From contig NZ_JAAWWK010000004.1 in NCBI RefSeq assembly GCF_012272835.1, forward strand, positions 186,001-250,000: 64,000 nt of DNA, read 5' to 3'. Below, piece after piece: positions 55,428-64,000 of this stretch (positions within the stretch are counted from its first letter, which is position 1; every line of letters begins with the position of its first letter). A program made the position numbers and the translations under genes. This DNA is from Spongiibacter thalassae. GTDB taxonomy: Bacteria > Pseudomonadota > Gammaproteobacteria > Pseudomonadales > Spongiibacteraceae. The notes beneath the pieces are model-generated. The model saw only the letters and a program-made list of their open reading frames with translations. It did not search any database and was not told where the DNA came from.

Positions 55428-56153
55428 TTACTCCGCCAACGCCGCCTTTTGCGCCGCAATCAACTCGGCAATACCCTTTTCCGCCAAATCCATCATCGCG
55501 TTCATTTCAGCACGGGAAAACGTCGCGCCCTCTGCGGTGCCCTGCACCTCGATGATTCCGCCACTCTCGTCCATAACCACGTTCATATCCGTTTCCGCGC
55601 TTGAGTCCTCGATATAGTCGAGATCCAGCACCGCCTGCCCCTGATAAATGCCTACCGAGACCGCCGCCACCATCTGCTTTAACGGCTCAGTGCTGATCGC
55701 ACCGCTGCGCTGGAGGCTGCGAATGGCATCCACCAAAGCGACACAGGCACCGGTAATCGAGGCTGTGCGGGTGCCGCCATCAGCCTGTATGACATCACAG
55801 TCCAGCGTAATGGTATTTTCGCCCAAGGCCGACAGATCCACCGCCGCTCGCAGTGACCGACCGATCAGCCGCTGAATTTCCTGGGTGCGCCCGGACTGCT
55901 TGCCCCGCGCCGCTTCACGCCCCATACGACTGCCGGTCGAGCGCGGCAGCATACCGTATTCAGCAGTTATCCAACCCTGGCCCTTGCCCCGCAAAAAACC
56001 CGGCACACCGCTCTCCACCGACGCGGTACACAGCACCTTGGTGTCACCCGTTGCCACCAACACCGAACCCTCGGCGTGGCAGGTATAGTTGCGGGTAATA
56101 GACAGACTGCGCTTTTCATCAACAGCGCGCTCACTGGGGCGGATCACAGACAT
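55428..56153 (-). CDS. rph: Ribonuclease PH
   Basis: 241 residues (E. coli 238 in intact form). [40 protein letters not shown] and the phosphate-site [34 protein letters not shown] are conserved. A phosphorolytic 3' to 5' exoribonuclease trimming tRNA ends. Divergent from yicC with a 105-bp gap. Confidence 0.96.
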   Translation of the reverse strand: MSVIRPSERAVDEKRSLSITRNYTCHAEGSVLVATGDTKVLCTASVESGVPGFLRGKGQGWITAEYGMLPRSTGSRMGREAARGKQSGRTQEIQRLIGRSLRAAVDLSALGENTITLDCDVIQADGGTRTASITGACVALVDAIRSLQRSGAISTEPLKQMVAAVSVGIYQGQAVLDLDYIEDSSAETDMNVVMDESGGIIEVQGTAEGATFSRAEMNAMMDLAEKGIAELIAAQKAALAE

Positions 56154-56258
56154 AACACTCTCCTTTGACTAAGCGCGACAGTATACCCCTGAAGCGAAAG
56201 ACTTTTCCCGCTACAATGGAGGTGATTTACCCTCACCCTCGACCAGACAGGTGCGCCC

Positions 56259-57140
56259 GTGACGACAACGCCCGTGACCATATGCAGTATGACCGCCTTC
56301 GCCCACCACCGCAGTGAACACTCCTGGGGAAGCGCCACCTGGGAGCTGCGCTCGGTCAATCACCGCTACCTGGAGCTGGCCTTCAAACTACCCGAAAACT
56401 GGCGGCAGCTGGAGCCGGAACTGCGCGACCGCCTGCGCAAGGGACTGCAACGGGGCAAGGTAGAATGCTCGCTGAAAATTCAACTGCAATCCCAGGACCA
56501 GTCCCTGCAACTGAATCATGCACTCGCCCAACAACTCCTCGAAACCGCTCACAGCCTGCGCGCTGACATTGCCCACGCTGCACCTATCGACGTACTCGAT
56601 GTGCTGCGCTGGCCCGGCGTTATTATCAGCGGCGACATCGACGGCGACGCCATCACCCGCGACCTGCTCGCCACCTTTGCCACCACCCTCACCGAGCATA
56701 TCGCCAACCGCCAGCGTGAAGGCCACGCCCTCGCCGAACTGATAGAACAGCGCCTGCAAAGCATCGACGACATCGTCCGCGACCTGCGCAGCCGTATGCC
56801 CGACATCGTCAGCGCCCAGCGCGACAAACTCCGCGCCCGCCTTGCAGAGCTCAAGGCCGAACTGCACGACGAACGCCTGGAACAGGAAATGGCCCTGATT
56901 GCCCAAAAGGCCGATGTCGATGAAGAACTCGACCGTCTCGACACCCACGTCGTTGAAGTTCGTCGCATACTGAAAAAGGGCGGCGCCGTTGGCCGACGAC
57001 TCGACTTCCTGATGCAAGAGCTGAATCGCGAGGCCAACACCCTGTCATCGAAAGCCGTGGCTTCGGAAAGCACTCAGGCGGCGGTGGAACTGAAAGTACT
57101 GATCGAGCAGATGCGGGAGCAGATTCAAAACATCGAATAG
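56259..57140 (+). CDS. yicC: YicC-family endoribonuclease
   Basis: 293 residues. ICSMTAFAHHRSE near the N-terminus, WELRSVNHRYLELAFKLPE (about 28-46), and the C-terminal GRRLDFLMQELNREANTLSS signature. YicC proteins have been shown to be a family of endoribonucleases acting on small RNA. GTG 56259 or a GTG five codons later are possible starts. Ended by a clear terminator. Confidence 0.92.
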   Translation: MTTTPVTICSMTAFAHHRSEHSWGSATWELRSVNHRYLELAFKLPENWRQLEPELRDRLRKGLQRGKVECSLKIQLQSQDQSLQLNHALAQQLLETAHSLRADIAHAAPIDVLDVLRWPGVIISGDIDGDAITRDLLATFATTLTEHIANRQREGHALAELIEQRLQSIDDIVRDLRSRMPDIVSAQRDKLRARLAELKAELHDERLEQEMALIAQKADVDEELDRLDTHVVEVRRILKKGGAVGRRLDFLMQELNREANTLSSKAVASESTQAAVELKVLIEQMREQIQNIE

Positions 57141-57168
57141 CTTTTTTACCCGTCCAAGAATGTCTTAG

Positions 57169-57205
57169 AAGCCCTGTTATTTGCTTGTAAATACAGGGCT
57201 TTTTT
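57169..57205 (+). terminator. Terminator after yicC
   Basis: AAGCCCTGT (57169-57177) pairs with ACAGGGCTT (57193-57201) around a 15-base loop, with T to 57205. The 9-base word CCCGTCCAA stands on both sides (57149-57157 and 57212-57220). Confidence 0.85.
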
Positions 57206-57256
57206 ATTTTTCCCGTCCAAATCGGTTTGCAGATGTCCGTTACCAACTACCTGTTT

Positions 57257-57268
57257 AGTGGTGGGCAG
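57257..57268 (+). repeat. 12-bp direct repeat AGTGGTGGGCAG, left copy
   Basis: The same 12 bases recur at 59247-59258, bracketing the 2-kb AT-rich insert with the DUF4143 ATPase. The shorter word GTGGGCA occurs also at 57356 and 59263, all in the same direction, as arm-type sites of tyrosine integrases do. No integrase gene is present. The gap 57141-57575 holds no convincing gene. Confidence 0.55.
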
Positions 57269-57478
57269 ATAAATGCCCAGTTCGTGCTGCTTTCTGAGGG
57301 TACAGGTAGCTAGCTGCCCCAGAATTGACATAATGCCCCAAGTCATAAATACCCTGTGGGCAGGGTTAGTGTGTTGCTAAGTAGCGTGAATTAAGGCTTT
57401 GCCCCAAAAGCCCAAGGGATGAGTGCCAAAAGCTTTCTCAAAAAGGGAAAGTCTTGCTCAATTAGAACGTCACAACAC

Positions 57479-57526
57479 TTTTATGCGCATAAAAATGTAA
57501 AATTACGCACTTTTATGCGCTAAAAA
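57479..57526 (+). promoter_or_regulatory. Pair of TTTTATGCGC palindromic operators upstream of the ATPase gene
   Basis: TTTTATGCGCATAAAA (57479-57494) is a perfect palindrome; TTTTATGCGCTAAAAA (57511-57526) is a near copy starting 32 bp later, i.e. three helical turns. Both are preceded by AC and followed by ATGTA. They end 50 bp before the ATPase start, suggesting an operator pair at its promoter. Confidence 0.6.
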
Positions 57527-57575
57527 ATGTAGACTAAGTTATATACAGGCAGCTAACAGTCTTAATTGGCGGGAA

Positions 57576-58895
57576 ATGACAATGCAGCGCAACTTACTCA
57601 ACGCCCTAATAGCATGGAAAAATCAACCTGTGCGCAAGCCATTATTGATCGATGGCGCAAGACAAACAGGTAAAACCTATCTACTGCAAGAGTTGTTTGG
57701 GAAGACCTTTGCCAACATCCTTCGTATCGACTTCCTTGAAAACCCAGCTTACAAAGAAGCGTTCGATGGCTCGTTGTCACCTGACGAGCTAGTAATGAAC
57801 ATTGAGTTGTTAACCAACCAAGCGTTCAATCCAGAAACCGACTTGCTGATATTAGATGAAATTGGCGAATGTGAACGAGCCGTAACTTCGCTGAAGTATT
57901 TTGCCGAAAAAGCACCGTCCTATTTTGTCGCAGCCAGCGGTTCAAACATTGGTTTGCTCAATACCTTCCCTGTAGGCAAGGTAGAACAATACAATTTACG
58001 ACCACTGACCTTCCAAGAATTTATTTACGCATCCAACGAGCAAGCACTGATCAAAGCATTTGATAGTCAAGCAAGCACACCGGCGGTGCACACTAAATTG
58101 ATGGATAAACTAACCGACTATTTTTTTACCGGTGGTATGCCGGAAGCCGTTTCTGCTTGGTATCAGTTTAAGGATTCGAGCATTCTAGAGCGTGTTGAAA
58201 AAGTCACAAAAATTCATGCCGATTTAGTTGAAGGTTATCGCCGCGATTTCGGTAAGTACGCGGGCAAGGTCGATGCCACACTGATTGAATCGGTGTTTAA
58301 TAGCATTCCAGCCCAGCTATCACTTGTCAGCGATGAGTCGGTTAAACGCTTTAAATTTAAGCATGTGCATGAGCGTAAATCTCGTTATAGCGATTTTGAA
58401 ACCGCGATCCATTGGCTTAACTGCTGCCGCTTAGCTTTGCCAAACTACCCTATTGAAGGATTGCCGAAATCTCCGTTGGCGGCTTATAAAAAAGAAAATA
58501 TGGTGAAACTGTTTCTGTTTGATGTGGGCCTGCTCAATCATATGCTGGGCAGCGGTTATAAAGAGATTAAGCAACAAAACTATGAATACAAAGGCTATGT
58601 GGCTGAAAACTTTGTGCAACAAGAGCTCACTGCTATTGGCGTTGACCCAAGCTATTCATGGAATGACGCCCGCGCCGAAATCGAATTTATTTTGGCGACC
58701 GATGAAGGCGATATCATCCCTGTTGAAGTCAAAAGTGGTAAACGTACAAGAGCAAAATCGTTGGTATCCTACGTTGAAAAATGTACTCCAAGTAAAACCT
58801 TTAAGTTAACGGGTACACAAGGCTCTTCAGCGTTAGAACAAACCAATATCGTGATGCCTTTGTATTTCACGCAGTATTTACCTCAGAGATGGTAA
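57576..58895 (+). CDS. AAA_14/DUF4143-type ATPase
   Basis: 439 residues. P-loop LLIDGARQTGKTYLLQEL (about residues 23-40; Walker A GARQTGKT), Walker B LLILDEIGE (about 88-96), and sensor-like FVAASGSNIG. The C-terminal DUF4143 domain has the nuclease-fold trace AEIEFILATDEGDIIPVEVK and SGK (about 367-390), a PD-(D/E)xK-like D/E-x-K. The role of these ATPases is unknown; they are common in accessory DNA. Codon use and AT content differ from the neighbours, and possible integrase-arm repeats surround it. Start ATG 57576 or 57582. Confidence 0.88.
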   Translation: MTMQRNLLNALIAWKNQPVRKPLLIDGARQTGKTYLLQELFGKTFANILRIDFLENPAYKEAFDGSLSPDELVMNIELLTNQAFNPETDLLILDEIGECERAVTSLKYFAEKAPSYFVAASGSNIGLLNTFPVGKVEQYNLRPLTFQEFIYASNEQALIKAFDSQASTPAVHTKLMDKLTDYFFTGGMPEAVSAWYQFKDSSILERVEKVTKIHADLVEGYRRDFGKYAGKVDATLIESVFNSIPAQLSLVSDESVKRFKFKHVHERKSRYSDFETAIHWLNCCRLALPNYPIEGLPKSPLAAYKKENMVKLFLFDVGLLNHMLGSGYKEIKQQNYEYKGYVAENFVQQELTAIGVDPSYSWNDARAEIEFILATDEGDIIPVEVKSGKRTRAKSLVSYVEKCTPSKTFKLTGTQGSSALEQTNIVMPLYFTQYLPQRW

Positions 58896-58917
58896 AGGCG
58901 CGTTGCCTAGCCCCGAA

Positions 58918-59055
58918 GGTCTACACAAAGTTACCTTAGGAATAACAATTTGTAGACCTGATGCTTACCATTCGACACTCAGTCTTATCTCTCTTGGATA
59001 CCGTAGTATCCATATTTAGCTTATTTTTATTAAAATGGACACCATAATGTCCATT
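58918..59055. promoter_or_regulatory. Cluster of inverted repeats in gene-free region after the ATPase
   Basis: The 560 bp 58896-59455 have no supported gene but three inverted repeats: GGTCTACA/TGTAGACC (58918-58958), TGGATAC-CGTA-GTATCCA (58995-59012) and AATGGACA-N6-TGTCCATT (59034-59055). The last two are diverged copies of one 19-base palindrome whose starts are 41 bp apart, as tandem operators would be. No regulator gene is left beside them. The right 12-bp repeat follows at 59247-59258. Confidence 0.6.
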
Positions 59056-59246
59056 TCAGGCTAAGTGAGCTTTCTGCTGACTCATTACTATCGCGTGGAA
59101 CCAGTGAAAAAATGGCAAAGCTATGTTGACGGAAATCGTGCTCGATAAAGCCCTTCAAAACTGCTATGTTTTAGCCCTAACAGCAGCATAAAAACGGCAC
59201 TGTTTTTCCATTGCTAACCACTAAGATTTAGTAAAAGCCATAGGCA

Positions 59247-59258
59247 AGTGGTGGGCAG
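59247..59258 (+). repeat. 12-bp direct repeat AGTGGTGGGCAG, right copy
   Basis: Exact match to 57257-57268; followed at once by a further GTGGGCA (59263-59269). Confidence 0.55.
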
Positions 59259-59455
59259 TTTGGTGGGCAAACAAGCATTTTTGATCGGTTCCTTTTCGGT
59301 AAATAATTGATTTTGTTATGGTCTAGGCTGGTACTCAATGAGCAGATCCAGAATATTGAATAACCTTGCTAACGCCCGCACCAGCGAATACGCGGCCAGC
59401 TGAATTACAAATAGCTTAAGCCGCTAACAGAGCAGCCCTATACCTTGCTGACTTT

Positions 59456-60901
59456 TCATCCGCTTACCTCGTCCTCCACCACCGGCGCGTGCTTCGCCAG
59501 GTCCCCCAGCCGACGTATTTGAATGGCTTCCACACCGTGGGTAGACAGGGCATCTGAAATCACCACGACTTTGTCGTTATCCGTGAACTCGTCCCGCCGG
59601 GTCATAATTGCCGCGGCGGTGCCGAGGGTCTTTTCCGGGTCAGAGCTGAAGTTGATGCGGTAGCTGAGCACATTGCGGTTCAACACCAAATGACGGCGGG
59701 TACGGCTGTCATTGGTAAAGGCGCAGATCGTGGAGTGCTGGGGGTGGCAGTTGCTCACCAGGTTGGCCATCAGCCCGCGCCGGGTGGGCACCAGTATCGC
59801 CTTGGCCTGAATAGATTCTGCCAGCTTGACCGCTGCGGCGGCGATTTCCTGTTTGTCGTTATTCATCACCAGTTCGTCACTAAAGCGCAGGCCACGGGTG
59901 CGCTCAATGGAACGGGCGATGCGGTCAAGGATTTCCACACACTTTACCGGGTATTTGCCCACGGTGGTTTCGCCGGACAGCATAATGGCGTCTGCCTCCT
60001 CGTAAACGGCATTGGCGACATCGGTGACCTCTGCCCGGGTGGGCATGGGGTTGTCGATCATGGACTCCAGCATATGGGTAGCGACAATGCTGCGTTTGCC
60101 GTGTTTGGCGCATTGGGAAATAATCCGCCGCTGCACAATGGGCAGTTCTTCCAGTGGAATCTCCACCCCGAGATCGCCCCGGGCGACCATCACACCGTGA
60201 GACTCCTGAATAATCGCGTCGAGGTTTTTAACTCCTTCCTGATCTTCAATTTTGGCGATAATTTTGATTTTCCCTGCCTTTTCGCCCAGTAGTTCCTTCA
60301 GTTCGCGGATATCGTCGGGGCTGCGCACAAAGGACAGCGCGATAAAATCCACATCCTGCTCTATCGCAAACTGGATATCCCGCCGGTCCTTTTCGGTGAT
60401 GGCCGGCAGGTTCACTCGAATGCCGGGCAGGTTGACGTGGCGCTTGCTTTTCAGCACCCCGCCGTCGATCACTCGACACTGCATGGTACGGGCTTCCTTG
60501 CTGAGTACTTCGAGATTGATAAGGCCGTTATCGACGGTGATTTTGTCGCCCACGGCGACATCGGTAATCAGGTCTTCGTAGTTGATACGAATCGAGCTGG
60601 CTTCCACATCGGCTTCGCCCCGGGCGACAACCGACACGACGTCACCCTTGCGCAGGGGCAGGTCCTGGCTCATATCGCCGGTGCGAATTTCCGGTCCCTG
60701 GGTGTCCATCAGCACCGCTACCGGGTGAGCCAGCTTGCGATTGAGGGTGCGAATCGCCTTGATGATCGCGGCACAGCTCTCATGTTCGCCGTGGGACATA
60801 TTCAAACGAATCACATTCATCCCCGCGTGAGCGAGCTTGCTGAGCATCTCGTAATTACTGGTGGCGGGGCCAATGGTGCAAATGATTTTGGTTTTACGCA
60901 T
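59456..60901 (-). CDS. pyk: Pyruvate kinase
   Basis: 481 residues from ATG 60901 (MRKTKIICTIGPATSNYEML, the usual start; an in-frame ATG at 60925 is less likely). Motifs: VIRLNMSHG, MDTQGPEIRTG, the active-site IIAKIEDQEGVKNLDAII, ARGDLGVEIP, and the C-terminal TRRGLMANLVSNCHP. Last step of glycolysis, PEP to pyruvate with ATP formation. It sits where yicC and gmk are adjacent in relatives. E. coli has type I and II forms; this is nearer to PykA in length. Confidence 0.96.
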   Translation of the reverse strand: MRKTKIICTIGPATSNYEMLSKLAHAGMNVIRLNMSHGEHESCAAIIKAIRTLNRKLAHPVAVLMDTQGPEIRTGDMSQDLPLRKGDVVSVVARGEADVEASSIRINYEDLITDVAVGDKITVDNGLINLEVLSKEARTMQCRVIDGGVLKSKRHVNLPGIRVNLPAITEKDRRDIQFAIEQDVDFIALSFVRSPDDIRELKELLGEKAGKIKIIAKIEDQEGVKNLDAIIQESHGVMVARGDLGVEIPLEELPIVQRRIISQCAKHGKRSIVATHMLESMIDNPMPTRAEVTDVANAVYEEADAIMLSGETTVGKYPVKCVEILDRIARSIERTRGLRFSDELVMNNDKQEIAAAAVKLAESIQAKAILVPTRRGLMANLVSNCHPQHSTICAFTNDSRTRRHLVLNRNVLSYRINFSSDPEKTLGTAAAIMTRRDEFTDNDKVVVISDALSTHGVEAIQIRRLGDLAKHAPVVEDEVSG

Positions 60902-60928
60902 GGGCAGTTGGGCACATTCGGTCAATAG

Positions 60929-61702
<774 letters not shown>

Positions 61703-61776
61703 CCTCTTTGGTAGACTATGTCCAGGTGCCGGTGGCAAATATGTCGCCGCAATTCAGAAATTCAGGATACATGTTC

Positions 61777-62040
61777 ATGGCCCGTATAACCGTAGAAGAC
61801 TGTCTGTCGGCAGTAGATAACCGTTTTGAGTTGGTAATGGTATCGAGCAAGCGTGCTCGCGCGCTGGCCACCGGCGGTAAAGATCCTCTGGTCGCGGAAG
61901 AAGGCGACAAGCCCACAGTGCTGGCCCTGCGTGAAATTGCGGCGGGAAAAATTACTCGTGAAGAAATCATGGCCGCCGACGTGGAAAAAGAAGCCCCTTC
62001 ACTGGACCTCGGGATTGAGCTGGACCCTTCAGCACTGTAA
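61777..62040 (+). CDS. rpoZ: RNA polymerase omega subunit
   Basis: 87 residues from ATG 61777 (a second ATG two codons upstream is possible). [20 protein letters not shown] and [20 protein letters not shown] are canonical. Omega stabilises beta' and forms part of a ppGpp site on the polymerase, a link to the next gene. Confidence 0.97.
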   Translation: MARITVEDCLSAVDNRFELVMVSSKRARALATGGKDPLVAEEGDKPTVLALREIAAGKITREEIMAADVEKEAPSLDLGIELDPSAL

Positions 62041-62061
62041 ACCCGTGTACCAGAGGCGTCG

Positions 62062-64000
62062 ATGCACCAATATAGCTTCTTCAACTATAGCCACGGTAAA
62101 CCCGAACCGGCGCAGTCCATCGACGCCCTCGCAGAATCCCTAGCCAACTACCTTACTCCCGCCCAGGTCAATCAGGTCAAGCGGGCGTATTACTATGCCG
62201 AGCAAGCCCATGAGGGCCAGAATCGGCGCAGTGGCGAGCCCTATGTCACCCACCCCCTGGCCGTTGCCGGCATTCTGTCGGAGATGCGTCTCGACGCCCA
62301 AAGCCTGATGGCAGCCATGCTGCACGACGTGATCGAAGACACGGCGATCAGCAAGCAGGATCTCAGCGAACAATTCGGCGAGCCGGTGGCCGAGCTGGTC
62401 GACGGCGTCTCCAAACTGACCCGTATCGAGTTTCAATCCAAGGCCGAACAACAGGCCGAGAATTTCCAGAAAATGGCCCTGGCCATGGCCAAGGATATTC
62501 GCGTCATTCTGGTGAAGCTTGCCGACCGCCTGCACAATATGCGCACCCTGGGAGTGATGCCGCCAGTCAAGCGTCGGCGCATTGCCCGGGAAACGCTGGA
62601 AATTTACGCCCCCATTGCCCAGCGCCTGGGTATGCACAATATTCGCGTAGAGTTTGAAGACCTCGGCTTCCAGTCGATGCACCCCATGCGGGCGCGGCGG
62701 ATCAGTCGGGCCATTGGCACGCGCTTTGGCGACCGCCACAAATCGATCAACATGATTCGCGAAGCCATAGAAAACTGCCTGATCGAAGAGGGGCACAAGG
62801 CCCACGTGATCGGCCGGGAAAAGCACCTGTTCAGCATTTACAGCAAAATGCGCAACAAGCGCAAATCGCTGAAAGAGATCATGGATCTCTACGCCTTTCG
62901 CATCGTTGTTGATTCGGTAGACACCTGCTATCGGGTACTCGGTTGTGTCCACGCCCTGTACAAACCGGTGCCGGGTCAGTTTAAAGACTATATCGCCATA
63001 CCCAAGGCCAACGGCTACCAGTCGCTGCACACCGTACTGTTCGGCCTGCAGGGCGTGCCCATCGAAATCCAGATTCGCACCACCGAAATGGAGGAGATGG
63101 CCAACAACGGCATCGCCGCCCACTGGCTGTACAAATCCAGTGAACAGGAGCCCAAGCGCAACTCCAGCCACGCCCGCGCCCGCCAGTGGGTACAGGGCCT
63201 GTTGGAAATGCAGCAGCGCGCCGGTGACTCGCTGGAATTTATTGAAAACGTCAAAATCGATCTGTTCCCCGACGAAGTCTATGTGTTTACCCCACGGGGC
63301 GACATTATGGAGCTACCCGCCGGGGCAACTGCGGTGGATTTCGCCTACGCGGTACACAGCGATATCGGCAACACCTGCGTGGCCTGTCGGATCAACCGCC
63401 GCCTCGCACCCTTGTCAGAACCCCTGCAGAGCGGGCAAACCGTCGAAGTCATCACCACCCCCGGCGCACAACCCAACCCGGCCTGGCTGCATTTTGTGGT
63501 CACCGCCAAGGCCCGCAGCGGGATTCGCCACTACCTGAAACACCAGCGCCGCGCCGAAGCCGTCGCCCTCGGTCGCCGTATGCTCGAACGGGCACTGGCG
63601 AGCATGGACGACAACCTCGAAAACTTCGAGGACGCCCATCTGGCACAGCTGGTCGAAACCACCGGCACCCAAACCGCCGACAGCCTGTACGAGCAGATCG
63701 GACTGGGCAACCGAGTGGCGTACCTCACTGCCCGGCAATTACTGAATCTCAGGGACGAAGGCGAGAGCGACGGTGAACACAGCCTGCCCGCACCGATCAA
63801 CCGCCAGGCAATGGTGATCCACGGCACCGAAGGCTTCCTGGTCAACTTTGCCCGCTGCTGCTACCCCATTCCCGGCGACCATATCGTCGGCATTGTCAGC
63901 TCGGAAAAAGGCGTGGTGGTGCACTGCGAAAACTGCCACAACAGTATAGAACTGCGCAATGAACCGGAACGCGTAGTGCCGCTGAGCTGGGCAGATGATA
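62062..64000 (+). CDS. spoT: Bifunctional (p)ppGpp synthetase/hydrolase SpoT (C-terminus beyond window)
   Basis: About 646 codons from ATG 62062, still open at the window end; full SpoT is about 700. HD hydrolase domain with YVTHPLAVAGIL, MLHDVIEDT (HD at about 95-96) and KLADRLHNMRTL; synthetase domain with DLYAFRIVV, GQFKDYIAIPKANGYQSLHT, EIQIRTTEMEEMANNGIAAH; TGS domain starting DEVYVFTPRGDIMELPAGAT; then the Cys/His zinc-finger-like region NFARCCYPIPGDHIVG near 596-611. Controls the stringent response. ATG is 22 bp after rpoZ, in one operon with gmk and rpoZ. The HD motif is intact, so hydrolysis is expected. Confidence 0.96.
   Translation, partial: MHQYSFFNYSHGKPEPAQSIDALAESLANYLTPAQVNQVKRAYYYAEQAHEGQNRRSGEPYVTHPLAVAGILSEMRLDAQSLMAAMLHDVIEDTAISKQDLSEQFGEPVAELVDGVSKLTRIEFQSKAEQQAENFQKMALAMAKDIRVILVKLADRLHNMRTLGVMPPVKRRRIARETLEIYAPIAQRLGMHNIRVEFEDLGFQSMHPMRARRISRAIGTRFGDRHKSINMIREAIENCLIEEGHKAHVIGREKHLFSIYSKMRNKRKSLKEIMDLYAFRIVVDSVDTCYRVLGCVHALYKPVPGQFKDYIAIPKANGYQSLHTVLFGLQGVPIEIQIRTTEMEEMANNGIAAHWLYKSSEQEPKRNSSHARARQWVQGLLEMQQRAGDSLEFIENVKIDLFPDEVYVFTPRGDIMELPAGATAVDFAYAVHSDIGNTCVACRINRRLAPLSEPLQSGQTVEVITTPGAQPNPAWLHFVVTAKARSGIRHYLKHQRRAEAVALGRRMLERALASMDDNLENFEDAHLAQLVETTGTQTADSLYEQIGLGNRVAYLTARQLLNLRDEGESDGEHSLPAPINRQAMVIHGTEGFLVNFARCCYPIPGDHIVGIVSSEKGVVVHCENCHNSIELRNEPERVVPLSWADD

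Noticed and set aside
57146-57346. 66-codon minus-strand frame in the ATPase insert
   Set aside because: Runs through the yicC terminator; no recognisable family, though it may be decayed phage or island sequence.

Overview
The window is a 64 kb piece of a gammaproteobacterial chromosome. Gene content and order resemble Pseudomonas and related groups: lptM-lysA-dapF-DUF484, coaBC-algC-argB, slmA, pyrE, a Crc homologue whose nuclease residues are lost, rph, yicC, gmk-rpoZ-spoT, and rpmB-rpmG near radC. The missing xerC and dut at their usual places, the TonB receptor with a PepSY partner and the integron remains point to a marine, Spongiibacter- or Cellvibrionales-like bacterium. That placement is inference. 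Core DNA is GC-rich and densely coded; two AT-rich blocks stand out.

Layout. 1-2.7 kb (minus): gshA, acpH and the start of dsbB. 2.8-7.1 kb (plus): a DyP-type peroxidase, a 12-copy heptamer repeat, then lptM-lysA-dapF-DUF484. 7.2-12.9 kb (minus): an orphan GspE-like ATPase, glnE, ilvE. 13.1-16.4 kb (plus): a DUF47 protein with a PiT phosphate transporter, then argE. 16.5-23.6 kb: a large lipoprotein, a TonB receptor-PepSY pair and tesB. 23.6-28.3 kb: an accessory island. 28.5-37.9 kb: AGCS symporter, DUF1461 and CPBP membrane proteins, a GH79-like glycosidase facing a secreted protein, TerC, a pteridine reductase, NsrR and YebC. 38-45.2 kb (minus): rpmB-rpmG, then an AddB/AddA-like helicase-nuclease pair and a lipoprotein. 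45.5-57.1 kb: Old Yellow Enzyme, radC, coaBC, algC, argB, slmA, a DUF4124 protein, pyrE, crc, rph, yicC. 57.2-59.4 kb: a second AT-rich insert with a DUF4143-type ATPase. 59.5-64 kb: pyk, gmk, rpoZ and spoT (cut by the window end).

The island at 23.6-28.3 kb is the most interesting part. It starts with a decayed integron integrase (IntI N-terminal region, frameshifted, stop codon, no catalytic domain) abutting tesB. AT-rich co-directional genes follow, running from an attI/attC-like GTTATG site to an attC-like GTTATAC site: two small membrane proteins and a three-gene set that I read as an ABC-three-component (ABC-3C) conflict system (C-terminal-domain protein, middle component, DUF2326/YydD-like ATPase) with overlapping reading frames. 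An IS3-type transposase remnant and a YefM-YoeB toxin-antitoxin module with all toxin catalytic residues close the island. This looks like a probable anti-phage system fixed in the ruins of a chromosomal integron.

A second theme is a dispersed palindrome built from GGGGTCTGTCCCC and its complement. It occurs three times between genes, once as the core of a perfect 52-bp palindrome, and partly once inside a coding sequence.
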